Shown in pieces: positions 55,032 to 63,787 of a stretch of 64,000 bases of DNA. The DNA is taken from positions 8,163-72,162 of the forward strand of contig NZ_QAJK01000027.1 of assembly GCF_003852515.1 (NCBI RefSeq), in the 5' to 3' direction. Under the pieces are notes generated by a model. The model was not told the DNA's origin and did not search any database. It was given only the letters and a program-made list of their open reading frames with translations. The first letter of the stretch is position 1. The number at the start of each line of letters is the position of its first letter. The DNA comes from Variovorax sp. KBW07. GTDB taxonomy: Bacteria > Pseudomonadota > Gammaproteobacteria > Burkholderiales > Burkholderiaceae_C. Both the position numbers and the translations under genes were made by a program.

Positions 55032-56246
55032 ATGATCCATCGCCCGCTTCAGATCGCCACGCTTGCGTTGGCGGCATTCATCGCCATCCCCCACGCCGCC
55101 AGTGCCGCGGACAACCTGCCGCTCGAACGCTGGCGCAGCTATGCCGGCGTGAGCTGGGAGCCGTCCATCGACGGTGCGGACCCCGCACCGTTCGCCGGCT
55201 CGGTGAACGCGCCCATCGCCGGGTTGCACTTCGATGCAAAGGGCGCGGCCTACGTGAGCACGCCGCGGCTGGTGTCGGCCGATGCACCGGCAACCCTCAG
55301 CAGGTTGGACATAGCTGCCCGCACCGGCCCGGCCCGGCTGACGGCGTTTCCTTCGGTGCAAGGCAACGCGCTGAACGCCGCGCCCGGGCATGGCCTGCGC
55401 AACGTGCTCGGCTTTCACGTCGATCGCAAGAACGGCTGGCTGTGGGCGCTCGACATGGGCTTCGTGGCCGGCGAGTCCGAAGCGCCGGCCGGTGCGCAGA
55501 AGGTGCTGGTGCTCGACCTGGCAACGGGCCGGACCGTCAAGCGCATTGCGCTCGACGGCGTGGCCGACCGCAAGGGCAGCTTCCTGAACGACATTGCCGT
55601 GGACGAGCGCCGCCGCGTGGCGTACATCGCCGACAGCGGCATGCGCAGCGCACCCGACAACATGGTGGGCCTGATCGTTGTCGATTTCGCGTCGGGCAAG
55701 GCCCGCCGTGTGCTCGACAGGCACCCTGCGCTTCAGGTCGAAGCCGGCGTGAAGGTCGTCTCGCACGGCGCCGAGGTGTGGCCCGGCAATCCGCTGCTGC
55801 TGGGCATCAACGGCATTGCGCTGTCGCCCGACGGCGGCACGCTGTACTGGACGGTGACCACGGGCACGCGCGCCCGCTCGGTCCCGACGGCGATGCTGCG
55901 CCGGCCCGATGCGGGCGACGCGCGGATTGCCGCGGCAATCCGCGACCTCGGCGCCGTGGGCGGCAACACCGACGGCATCGTGACCGATGCGAAGGGCGGG
56001 CTGTACATCACCGACGTCACGCGCAACGGCATCGTGAAGTACGACCCCCGCACGAAGGCGATGTCGCTGCTTACGTCCGACGAAGGCGTGCGCTGGCCCG
56101 ATACGCCCGCGATGCTTCCCGGTGGCGACCTGGTCTTTACGTCGAGTGCCTTGAACGATCACTTCGCGGGCTCGGTCGGCCGTGGGAACGAGCGCTACGA
56201 ACTGTGGCGCCTGCCGATCGGCGGGGCAAGGCAACAGGCCCGCTGA
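55032..56246 (+). CDS. Secreted Yellow/MRJP-like beta-propeller protein
   Basis: A 404-residue exported protein. Signal peptide MIHRPLQIATLALAAFIAIP, cleaved near ASA. GFHVDRKNGWLWALDMGFVA, KGSFLNDIAVDERRRVAYIA and GLIVVDFASGKARRVLDRHP are conserved features of the bacterial Yellow/major royal jelly family, a six-bladed propeller related to SMP-30/gluconolactonases. No catalytic role is established for most members. It is divergent from the LysR gene, so conditional expression is likely. Confidence 0.85.
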   Translation: MIHRPLQIATLALAAFIAIPHAASAADNLPLERWRSYAGVSWEPSIDGADPAPFAGSVNAPIAGLHFDAKGAAYVSTPRLVSADAPATLSRLDIAARTGPARLTAFPSVQGNALNAAPGHGLRNVLGFHVDRKNGWLWALDMGFVAGESEAPAGAQKVLVLDLATGRTVKRIALDGVADRKGSFLNDIAVDERRRVAYIADSGMRSAPDNMVGLIVVDFASGKARRVLDRHPALQVEAGVKVVSHGAEVWPGNPLLLGINGIALSPDGGTLYWTVTTGTRARSVPTAMLRRPDAGDARIAAAIRDLGAVGGNTDGIVTDAKGGLYITDVTRNGIVKYDPRTKAMSLLTSDEGVRWPDTPAMLPGGDLVFTSSALNDHFAGSVGRGNERYELWRLPIGGARQQAR

Positions 56247-56388
56247 CTTCACGGCGCGGCCGGTGCAAACGCGCGCGCGCTTGCATCGGGCCGGTCAATC
56301 CCGTACGCTGGCCCGGCGTCCGCGCGCAGCACCCGAGCCCTTGCGGGCCGCCGGGGGCCGGCCTTGCGGGCGTCAAGGAGCCCATGCC

Positions 56389-58449
56389 ATGCCAAGCCGA
56401 TCGAACGGCCTCGCGGCCGAAATGGAAGCTGTGCGAACGCTGGCGCTCGTCGGCGCCGCGGCCAGCGGCAAGACCACCCTTGCCGAGGCCCTGTTGCACA
56501 AGGCCGGCGCCATCGGAGCGCGCGGCAGCGTCGAGCGCGGCAACACCGTCAGCGACCACGACCCGCTCGAGCGCCGCATGCAGCACTCGCTCAACGTGTC
56601 GCTGATGCACCTCACGCACAACGGCACGCGCATCCACCTGATCGACACGCCCGGCGGCGCCGACTTCATGGGCCAGAGCCTGCCCGCGCTGGAGGCGGTC
56701 GAGACGGCGGCGGTGGTCATCAACGCCGCCACCGGCATCGAGCCGATGACGGTGCGCATGATGGAGTACGCGGCCTCGCGCCACCTCGCCCGCATGATCA
56801 TCGTCAACAAGATCGACTCGCAGGGCGTCTCGCTGGCGGGCCTGCTGGCCGACATCCAGGCCACCTTCGGCCGCGAATGCCTGCCGCTGAATTTGCCCGA
56901 CGGGGTCGGCAGGCAGGTGGTGGACTGCTTCTTCAACCGCTTCGGGCAGTCCGACTTCGGCCCCGTCGAAGCGGCGCACCGTGCGCTGGTGGAGCAGGTG
57001 GTCGAGGTCGACGCGGCCTTCGTCGACCGCTACCTCGAAGAGGGCGACGTGGACGCGGCCGAGCTGCACGCGCCGCTCGAGCAGGCGCTGCGCGAAGGCC
57101 ACCTGATCCCGGTGTGCTTTGTTTCGTCGCGCAGCGGTGCGGGCGTGGCCGAGTTGCTGGACGTGATCGTCAAGCTGCTGCCCGACCCGACCGAGGCCAA
57201 CCCGCCTGACTTCATCGTCGGCGAGGGCGCGCAGGCCAGGCCCATGAAGGCCACGCCCGACCCGTCGCTGCATGTGCTGGCGCATGTGTTCAAGGTCACG
57301 AGCGACCCCTATGTCGGAAAGCTCGGCATCTTCCGCGTGCACCAGGGCACGGTCGTGCCCGACAGCCAGCTCTTCGTGGGCGACGGCCGCAAGCCCTTCA
57401 AGGTGGGCCACCTGTTCATGCTTCAGGGCAAGGACCATGTGGAGGTGTCGCGCGCCGTGCCGGGCGACATCGTGGCGGTGGCCAAGGTCGAGGAAATTCA
57501 TTTCGATGCCGTGCTGCACGACGCGGCGGAAGACAGCCACGTGCATCTTGCGCCGCTCGCGTTCCCTGTGCCGGTGCACGGCCTGGCTGTTGAGCCCAAG
57601 CGCCGTGGCGACGAGCAACGCGCCTGGGAAATCCTGGGCAAGCTCGCGGCCGAAGACCCGTGCCTGCGCATCGAGCACGTGGTCGCCACCAACGAGACGG
57701 TGCTCTATGGCCTGGGCGAGCTTCACCTGCGCATCGTGCTCGACCGCTTGCGCGAGGTGTACCGCTTCGAGGTGCAGACGCGCCCGCCGCGCATTGCCTA
57801 CCGCGAGACCGTGACCGCGCCGGCCGAGGGCCACCACCGCCACAAGAAACAGACCGGCGGTGCGGGCCAGTTCGGCGAGGTGTTCCTGCGCATCGAGCCG
57901 CTGGCGCGCGGCGGCGGTTTCGAGTTTGGCGACGAGGTCAGGGGCGGTGCGATTCCGGGCCAGTTCATTCCGGCGGTAGAGAAGGGCGTGCGCGAAGTGC
58001 TGGTGTGCGGCGCCATCGCCGGCTATCCGGTGGTCGACGTGCGCGTGGTGGTGTACGACGGCAAGCACCACAGCGTGGACAGCAAGGACATCGCGTTCGC
58101 AACCGCCGGCCGCAAGGCTTTCATGGCCGCGATCCGCGAGGCGAGGCCGGTCGTGCTCGAGCCCATCGTGCAGATCGAGATTGCCGTGCCCGAGCATGCC
58201 GTCGGCGATGTCACGAGCGACCTGTCGTCGCGGCGCGGCCTCGTCACGGGCACGTCGGCCTCGGGCGGCGGCACCGTGGCCGTTCGCGGGCAGGTGCCCA
58301 TGGCCGAACTGGCCAGCTACCAGTCGCGGCTGAATGCGATGACCAGCGGGCAGGGCCACTACACCACTGCGCTGTCGCACTACGAAGCCGTTCCGCCGGC
58401 CGTGCAGCAGACGCTGATGGGCCAGTACCGGGTGCACGAAGAAGACTAG
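56389..58449 (+). CDS. EF-G-like translational GTPase homologue lacking the switch II His
   Basis: A 686-residue protein in EF-G domain order: G domain (1-270), domain II (290-380), domains III to V. The P-loop is GAAASGKT (near 21) and G4 is NKID (near 141). G3 is DTPGGADF (near 86) where canonical EF-G has DTPGHVDF, so the His needed for normal GTP hydrolysis is replaced by Gly. Domain IV is present with GGAGQFGEVFLRIEP. Such EF-G-like proteins occur beside true fusA and are not the main elongation factor; roles are unsettled. AAGGAG precedes the ATG at 56389. Confidence 0.87.
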   Translation: MPSRSNGLAAEMEAVRTLALVGAAASGKTTLAEALLHKAGAIGARGSVERGNTVSDHDPLERRMQHSLNVSLMHLTHNGTRIHLIDTPGGADFMGQSLPALEAVETAAVVINAATGIEPMTVRMMEYAASRHLARMIIVNKIDSQGVSLAGLLADIQATFGRECLPLNLPDGVGRQVVDCFFNRFGQSDFGPVEAAHRALVEQVVEVDAAFVDRYLEEGDVDAAELHAPLEQALREGHLIPVCFVSSRSGAGVAELLDVIVKLLPDPTEANPPDFIVGEGAQARPMKATPDPSLHVLAHVFKVTSDPYVGKLGIFRVHQGTVVPDSQLFVGDGRKPFKVGHLFMLQGKDHVEVSRAVPGDIVAVAKVEEIHFDAVLHDAAEDSHVHLAPLAFPVPVHGLAVEPKRRGDEQRAWEILGKLAAEDPCLRIEHVVATNETVLYGLGELHLRIVLDRLREVYRFEVQTRPPRIAYRETVTAPAEGHHRHKKQTGGAGQFGEVFLRIEPLARGGGFEFGDEVRGGAIPGQFIPAVEKGVREVLVCGAIAGYPVVDVRVVVYDGKHHSVDSKDIAFATAGRKAFMAAIREARPVVLEPIVQIEIAVPEHAVGDVTSDLSSRRGLVTGTSASGGGTVAVRGQVPMAELASYQSRLNAMTSGQGHYTTALSHYEAVPPAVQQTLMGQYRVHEED

Positions 58450-58492
58450 AGGCCGCGCGATTGCAGCTTTGATTGCCGATGTGCCGAAGGCA

Positions 58493-58522
58493 TTGACGAT
58501 CGCGAAGCAGCCGCGTTATATT
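58493..58522 (+). promoter_or_regulatory. Sigma-70 promoter for the MFS gene
   Basis: TTGACG (58493-58498), 18-base spacer, TATATT (58517-58522). Each hexamer matches consensus at five of six positions, the best match seen in the window. Transcription would start near 58530 and include the structured leader at 58572-58629. Confidence 0.7.
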
Positions 58523-58571
58523 CGCCGCCGCAGTGGCCGCAAGGCAGCTGTCGTAGGCGTTACCGTCATCC

Positions 58572-58629
58572 AACGCGTCCCTTGTCGAGAGGATCCCAGC
58601 TGGGAGTGTCTCGATCAATCTGACGCGTT
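58572..58629 (+). promoter_or_regulatory. Nested 58-base stem-loop in the MFS leader
   Basis: Three sets of perfect complementary arms are nested: AACGCGTC (58572-58579) with GACGCGTT (58622-58629); TCGAGA (58585-58590) with TCTCGA (58609-58614); TCCCAG (58594-58599) with CTGGGA (58600-58605). The innermost pair forms a 12-bp DNA palindrome with no loop, so as RNA the apex would open slightly. The outer arm ends five bases before the MFS ATG, where no Shine-Dalgarno is visible. It could be a cis-acting RNA controlling translation, or a nested operator. Confidence 0.6.
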
Positions 58630-58634
58630 CCGGC

Positions 58635-59852
58635 ATGACATCGAATTTTTCATCTTCTGTTTCCGCTCGTCCGTTCGAGGGCTCCACTTTCACGGGGCTC
58701 GTCCCGGTGGTGTTGGCGGTCTTCCTCGGTTTTCTTGCAATCAGCATTCCCTTGGGTGCGCTGTCGCTCGAGGTGCGCGACCACCTGGGCTTCGGCTCGG
58801 TCGCCGTGGGCTGGACCATCGGCATCCAGTCGCTGGCCACGCTGCTCACCCGCCATCAGGCGGGCACGCTCTGCGACCAGCGCGGACCCCGCGCCGCCGT
58901 CCTTCTTGGCCTCCCACTGACCGCCTGCTCGGGCCTGGCCTATGGCCTGTCGAGCCTTCTGCCCATTGACCCCGTTGCCAAGCTTGCCGTGCTGGTTCTC
59001 GGCCGGCTGCTGGCAGGCCTTGGCGAGAGCCTGTTCCTGACCGGGCTGATGAGCTGGGGCATGGCGCGCGTGGGCGTCGCCCACACCGGCAAGGTCATGT
59101 CGTGGACGGGCATTGCGATCTACGCCGCGCTCGGGCTCGGCGCACCGGCCGGGCTGGCCGTGCACGCGGCCTTCGGCTTCGCCGGTGTCGGCGTGCTTGC
59201 ATTGCTTACGCCGATGCTGGCCTGGGCCATTGCCTTGTGGCTCCCGCCCGTGCCCGCATCGGGTGGGCAGCGCGTGCCTTTTCATCGTGTGCTCGGACTG
59301 ATCTGGCGGCCCGGCCTGGTGCTGGCACTGGCGACCGTGCCCTATGCCGCGATGGCCGCCTTTCTCACGCTCGACTACGCGGCGCACGGTTGGCCGCACG
59401 CCGGCACGGCGTTGCTCGCTTTCGCGGTGGCCTACGTCCTGGTGCGCCTGGTCGGCTCGGGCCTGCCGGACCGTTTCGGCGCATCGAAGGTCGCCGTGGG
59501 TTCACTGGTCTTCGAGGCCATCGGGCAGGTGCTGATCTGGTGCGCACCGGTACCCGGCGTGGCCGTGCTGGGAGCGGCGTTCACCGGGCTCGGCTTCTCG
59601 CTCGTGTTCCCGGCGATGGGCGTGCTGGCGACCCGGTCGGTTCCCCCCGAGCAACGCGGCCGTGCGGTGGGCAACTTCATCGCTTTCGCCGACATCGCAC
59701 TGGGCGTGACGGGGCCGGTGGTCGGCCTCGCGACCTTGTGGTTCGGCATCACGGCGGCCTTTCTTGTGGGCGCCGGCGCGACCTGCGCGGCCTTGTGCCT
59801 GCTGCCTTCCATCCGGCTCGGCGGAAGCAGCAGCGGCGCCTCTCGCGAATAG
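58635..59852 (+). CDS. Major facilitator superfamily transporter (AraJ/YfcJ-like)
   Basis: A 405-residue membrane protein with about 12 hydrophobic segments. FTGLVPVVLAVFLGFLAISI is TM1; the loop 2-3 motif is degenerate (HQAGTLCDQRGPRAAVLLGL). Helix 5 has GIAIYAALGLGAPAGLAV. The C-terminal half is introduced by PFHRVLGLIWRPGLVLALAT. It resembles the YfcJ/arabinose-efflux-like branch, usually exporters; the substrate is unknown. The ATG has no visible ribosome binding site and follows directly after the leader stem. Its own promoter is at 58493. Confidence 0.9.
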   Translation: MTSNFSSSVSARPFEGSTFTGLVPVVLAVFLGFLAISIPLGALSLEVRDHLGFGSVAVGWTIGIQSLATLLTRHQAGTLCDQRGPRAAVLLGLPLTACSGLAYGLSSLLPIDPVAKLAVLVLGRLLAGLGESLFLTGLMSWGMARVGVAHTGKVMSWTGIAIYAALGLGAPAGLAVHAAFGFAGVGVLALLTPMLAWAIALWLPPVPASGGQRVPFHRVLGLIWRPGLVLALATVPYAAMAAFLTLDYAAHGWPHAGTALLAFAVAYVLVRLVGSGLPDRFGASKVAVGSLVFEAIGQVLIWCAPVPGVAVLGAAFTGLGFSLVFPAMGVLATRSVPPEQRGRAVGNFIAFADIALGVTGPVVGLATLWFGITAAFLVGAGATCAALCLLPSIRLGGSSSGASRE

Positions 59853-59858
59853 TGTCGC

Positions 59859-59890
59859 GGACAGCGCCACGGACAGCGCCACGGACAGCG
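59859..59890. repeat. 12-bp tandem repeat after the MFS gene
   Basis: GGACAGCGCCAC is repeated two and two-thirds times (59859-59870, 59871-59882, partial to 59890), immediately after the MFS stop. It is non-coding here. No other function is visible in 59853-60089 apart from weak promoter-like hexamers TTGTGC and CATACT (60002-60030, 17-base spacer) before the next operon. Confidence 0.75.
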
Positions 59891-60089
59891 CAGCGCCTCG
59901 GACATTGGCGTGAGGGCGCGTTCGCGCGCGGCGATGAATCCGGGCTGAAGCCCACTGCCGGTGCGCATGAAGGCGTGCGGGGCTTCGGGATTTCACCAAG
60001 GTTGTGCATCGGCCGGTGCGGCGCCATACTCGCGCCAGAGCCGCATGTCGGCCCCTCCGGGGTCCCGGGCGGTCGCCAGGAGACACGCC

Positions 60090-61889
60090 TTGCAGCGAAC
60101 CAACATTGCAAATCCGGCCTACTTCCACAAGGTCGTCGATTGCCAGTACGCCTGTCCGGCGCACACCCCCGTCCCTGAATACATCCGCATGATCGCGCAG
60201 CGCCGCTACAGCGATGCCTACATGATCAACTGGGCCTCCAACGTCTTTCCCGGCATTCTGGGGCGCACCTGCGACAGGCCTTGCGAGCCGGCCTGCCGGC
60301 GAGGGCGGGTGGAAGAAAGCAACGCCGAAGCCCCGGAGCCGGTGGCCATCTGCCGGCTCAAGCGCGTGGCCGCCGACATGAAGGACGACGTGCATGCGCG
60401 CATGCCGAAGCTCGCACCGAAGAACGGCAAGCGCATTGCCTGCATCGGCGCGGGGCCGGCCTCGCTCACCGTCGCACGCGACCTCGCGCCGCTGGGCTAC
60501 GAAGTGACGGTGTTCGACGCAGAGGCCAAGGCCGGCGGCTTCATCCGCACGCAGATCCCGCGCTTTCGCCTGCCCGAATCGGTGATCGACGAAGAGACGG
60601 GCTACGTGCTCGACCTGGGCGTGGAGTTCCGCGGCGGCGAGCGCATCGATTCGATGAAGGCGCTGATGGACCAGGGGTGGGACGCGATCTTCGTCGGCTG
60701 CGGCGCACCGCGCGGGCGCGACCTCGACGTGCCCGGCCGGCAAGAGGCAGCGGCCAGCATCCACATCGGCATCGACTGGCTCAACTCGGTGTCGTTCGGC
60801 CACGTGAGCAGCATCGGAAAGCGCGTGATCGTGCTGGGTGGCGGCAACACGGCCATGGACTGCTGCCGCTCGGCGCGCCGGTTGGGCGGCACCGACGTGA
60901 AGGTCATCGTGCGCAGCGGCTTCGACGAAATGAAGGCCTCGCCCTGGGAGAAGGAAGACGCCCAGCACGAGGGCATTCCGATCGTCAACTTCCACGTGCC
61001 CAAGGCTTTCGTGCACGACAACGGCAAGCTGCTGGGCATGCGCTTCGAGATCGTCCGGGCCGCGTACGACGCACAGGGCCGCCGCTCGCTGGTGCCCACC
61101 GGCGAGCCCGATGCGTACTTCGAATGCGACGAGGTGCTGGTGGCCGTGGGCCAGGAAAACGCCTTCCCGTGGATCGAGCGCGACTGCGGCCTCGACTTCG
61201 AAAAGTCGGGCCTGCCGGTGCTCGACAAGAACACTTTCCAGTCGACGGTGCCGAACGTGTTCTTCGGCGGCGACGCGGCCTTCGGCCCCAAGAACATCAT
61301 CACGGCCGTGGCCCATGGCCACGAGGCGGCAGTGTCGATCGACAAGCTGCTGCACGCCGAACCGATCTACATTCGCCCCGCGCCCATGACCAACCTGGTG
61401 TCGCAGAAGATGGGCATCCACGAGTGGAGCTACGACAACGACACCTCCAACGACCTGCGCTACAAGGTGCCGTGGGAAAAAGCCGAGACGGCACTGGCCA
61501 GCATCCGCGTGGAAGTGGAACTGGGCTTCGATGCGGCCACGGCTTTCAAGGAGGCCGAGCGCTGCCTGAACTGCGACGTGCAGACGGTGTTCACCGAGGC
61601 CGCGTGCATCGAATGCGATGCCTGCGTCGACATCTGCCCGATGGACTGCATCAACTTCATCGAGAACGACGAAGAAGCACAACTGAGGCCGCGCCTGAAG
61701 GCGCCGGCGCTGAACGAAGCGCAAGACCTGTACGTGTCGGGTGGCCTCAAGACAGGCCGCGTGATGGTCAAGGACGAAGACGTGTGCCTGCATTGCGGCC
61801 TGTGCGCCGAGCGCTGCCCCACCGGGGCCTGGGACATGCAGAAGTTCCTGCTGAAGATGACGCCCGCGGGGCAGGGGGTGGCGGCATGA
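60090..61889 (+). CDS. GltD-like NAD(P)/FAD oxidoreductase with ferredoxin domains
   Basis: A 599-residue flavoprotein. The N-terminal Fe-S helical domain has CQYACPAHTPV and CDRPCEPACRRG. FAD binding is at GAGPASLTVARDL, NAD(P)H binding at GGGNTAMDCC, and two C-terminal [4Fe-4S] ferredoxin motifs are CIECDACVDICPMDC and CLHCGLCAERCPTG. The start is the TTG at 60090, preceded by AGGAG with seven-base spacing; an upstream ATG lacks family support. It overlaps the next gene by ATGA. It is likely the electron partner linking NAD(P)H to the 2-oxoacid oxidoreductase downstream. Confidence 0.92.
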   Translation: MQRTNIANPAYFHKVVDCQYACPAHTPVPEYIRMIAQRRYSDAYMINWASNVFPGILGRTCDRPCEPACRRGRVEESNAEAPEPVAICRLKRVAADMKDDVHARMPKLAPKNGKRIACIGAGPASLTVARDLAPLGYEVTVFDAEAKAGGFIRTQIPRFRLPESVIDEETGYVLDLGVEFRGGERIDSMKALMDQGWDAIFVGCGAPRGRDLDVPGRQEAAASIHIGIDWLNSVSFGHVSSIGKRVIVLGGGNTAMDCCRSARRLGGTDVKVIVRSGFDEMKASPWEKEDAQHEGIPIVNFHVPKAFVHDNGKLLGMRFEIVRAAYDAQGRRSLVPTGEPDAYFECDEVLVAVGQENAFPWIERDCGLDFEKSGLPVLDKNTFQSTVPNVFFGGDAAFGPKNIITAVAHGHEAAVSIDKLLHAEPIYIRPAPMTNLVSQKMGIHEWSYDNDTSNDLRYKVPWEKAETALASIRVEVELGFDAATAFKEAERCLNCDVQTVFTEAACIECDACVDICPMDCINFIENDEEAQLRPRLKAPALNEAQDLYVSGGLKTGRVMVKDEDVCLHCGLCAERCPTGAWDMQKFLLKMTPAGQGVAA

Positions 61890-63787
61890 GCGCCGTGCGG
61901 CCGCCCGAAGGCGCGATGGCCAGCAGTGCGCCGCCCATTCCACGGATCGAAGCGGTCAACGACTTCGTCATCAAGTTCGCCAACGTCAACGGCTCGGGCT
62001 CGGCCTCGGCCAACGAACTGTTCGCCAAGGCCATTTTGCGCATGGGCGTGCCGGTGAGCCCGCGCAACATTTTCCCCAGCAACATCCAGGGCCTGCCGAC
62101 CTGGTACGAGGTCCGCGTGACCGAGCAGGGCCACCTGGGGCGGCGCGGCGGCACCGACATGATGGTGGCGATGAACCCGCAGACCTGGGACGCCGACCTG
62201 GCCGAGCTGGAGCCCGGCGGCTACCTTTTCTACGACAGCACGCGGCCGCTGCCGCCGTCGAAATTCCGCGGCGACATCCGCGTGATCGGCATGCCGCTGA
62301 CCGAGATCTGCAACGCCGTCTACCAGGACCCGCGGCAGCGCCAGCTGTTCAAGAACATCGTCTACGTGGGGGCGCTGGCCATCCTGCTCGGCATCGAGCC
62401 GGAAGTGGTCGAAAAACTGTTCGGCGAGCAGTACAAGGGCAAGGAAAAACTGCTGGCCTCCAACGTGCAGGCGCTGCACCTGGGCTGCGACTTCGCGCGC
62501 GAGAACCTCGAGCCGCTGGGGCTGCGCGTGCAGCGTGCCGACAAGGTGGGCAACCGCATCTTCGTGGACGGCAACAGCGCCGCGGCGCTGGGCTGCGTGT
62601 ATGGCGGAGCGACGGTTGCCGCGTGGTATCCCATCACGCCGTCGTCTTCGGTGGCCGAGGCCTTCCAGAAGTACTGCACCAAGTTTCGCGTCGACGCGGC
62701 CACCGGCCAGCACCGCTTTGCCATCGTGCAGGCGGAAGACGAGCTGGCCTCCATCGGTGTGGTGGTCGGCGCCGGCTGGAATGGCGCACGCGCTTTCACG
62801 GCCACTTCGGGGCCGGGCATTTCGCTGATGACCGAGTTCATCGGCCTGGCCTACTTTGCCGAGATTCCCATCACGCTCATCAACGTGCAGCGCGGCGGGC
62901 CTTCCACCGGCATGCCGACGCGCACGCAGCAGGCCGACATCTTGTCGTGCGCCTATGCCTCGCATGGCGACACCAAGCACGTGCTGCTGTTTCCCGAAGA
63001 TCCGCGCGAGTGCTTCGAGCATGCGGCGGCGGCGCTGGACCTGGCCGACCGGCTGCAGACGCCCGTGTTCCTGATGACCGACCTGGACATCGGCATGAAC
63101 CAGCGCCTGTGCGAGCCCTTTGCCTGGGACGACAGCGTGGCCTACGACCGCGGCAAGGTCATGAGCGCCGAAGAGCTGGAGGCGGGCCGAGACTTCGGCC
63201 GCTACAAGGACGTGGACGGTGACGGCATTCCCTGGCGCACCCTGCCGGGCACGCACCCGACCAAGGGCAGCTACTTCACGCGGGGCACCACGCGCGACGC
63301 CTACGCCCGCTATTCGGAGCGCGGGCCCGACTACATCTACAACATGGAGCGGCTGCTGAAGAAGTTCGCGACCGCGGCCACGCTGGTGCCGCAGCCCGTA
63401 CTGCGGCCGGCGGCGGCGAAGACCGAACTGGGCGTGATCTATTTCGGCTCGACCAGCCCGTCGATGAACGAGGCGCTGGAAACACTGGACGCACTCGGCA
63501 TCCAGATCGACGCGCTGCGGCTGCGTGCCTTTCCCTTTCCCGACAGCGTGGTGCAGTTCCTGGCGCAGCACACGCAGGTGTTCGTGGTCGAGCAGAACCG
63601 CGATGCGCAGATGCGCAGCCTGCTGGTGAACGAGCTGGACGCCGACCCCGCGCGCTTGATTCGCGTGCTGCATTTCGACGGCACGCCCATCACGGCGCGC
63701 TTCATCGTCCAGGCCATCAGCGCGCACGTGCAGAAGCACGCTGAAAAGCCAGTGCCCCGCGCCACCGACAGGAAGGAATCCGCATGA
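61886..63787 (+). CDS. 2-oxoacid:acceptor oxidoreductase subunit alpha (gamma-alpha fusion)
   Basis: A 633-residue KorA-type subunit. The N-terminal gamma domain (NVNGSGSASANELFAKAILR; TEQGHLGRRGGTDMMVAMNP) is fused to the alpha domain (AWYPITPSSSVAEAFQKYC; ATSGPGISLMTEFIGLAYFA; NVQRGGPSTGMPTRTQQADI). It oxidatively decarboxylates a 2-oxo acid such as 2-oxoglutarate to acyl-CoA, with ferredoxin-level electrons. ATGA overlaps at both ends couple it to the oxidoreductase and to the beta subunit. The exact 2-oxo acid cannot be fixed from this much sequence. Confidence 0.93.
   Translation: MSAVRPPEGAMASSAPPIPRIEAVNDFVIKFANVNGSGSASANELFAKAILRMGVPVSPRNIFPSNIQGLPTWYEVRVTEQGHLGRRGGTDMMVAMNPQTWDADLAELEPGGYLFYDSTRPLPPSKFRGDIRVIGMPLTEICNAVYQDPRQRQLFKNIVYVGALAILLGIEPEVVEKLFGEQYKGKEKLLASNVQALHLGCDFARENLEPLGLRVQRADKVGNRIFVDGNSAAALGCVYGGATVAAWYPITPSSSVAEAFQKYCTKFRVDAATGQHRFAIVQAEDELASIGVVVGAGWNGARAFTATSGPGISLMTEFIGLAYFAEIPITLINVQRGGPSTGMPTRTQQADILSCAYASHGDTKHVLLFPEDPRECFEHAAAALDLADRLQTPVFLMTDLDIGMNQRLCEPFAWDDSVAYDRGKVMSAEELEAGRDFGRYKDVDGDGIPWRTLPGTHPTKGSYFTRGTTRDAYARYSERGPDYIYNMERLLKKFATAATLVPQPVLRPAAAKTELGVIYFGSTSPSMNEALETLDALGIQIDALRLRAFPFPDSVVQFLAQHTQVFVVEQNRDAQMRSLLVNELDADPARLIRVLHFDGTPITARFIVQAISAHVQKHAEKPVPRATDRKESA

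Noticed and set aside
56137-58437. A minus-strand open frame of 766 codons opposite the EF-G-like gene.
   Set aside because: Complete overlap with a conserved GTPase on the plus strand and typical shadow composition.
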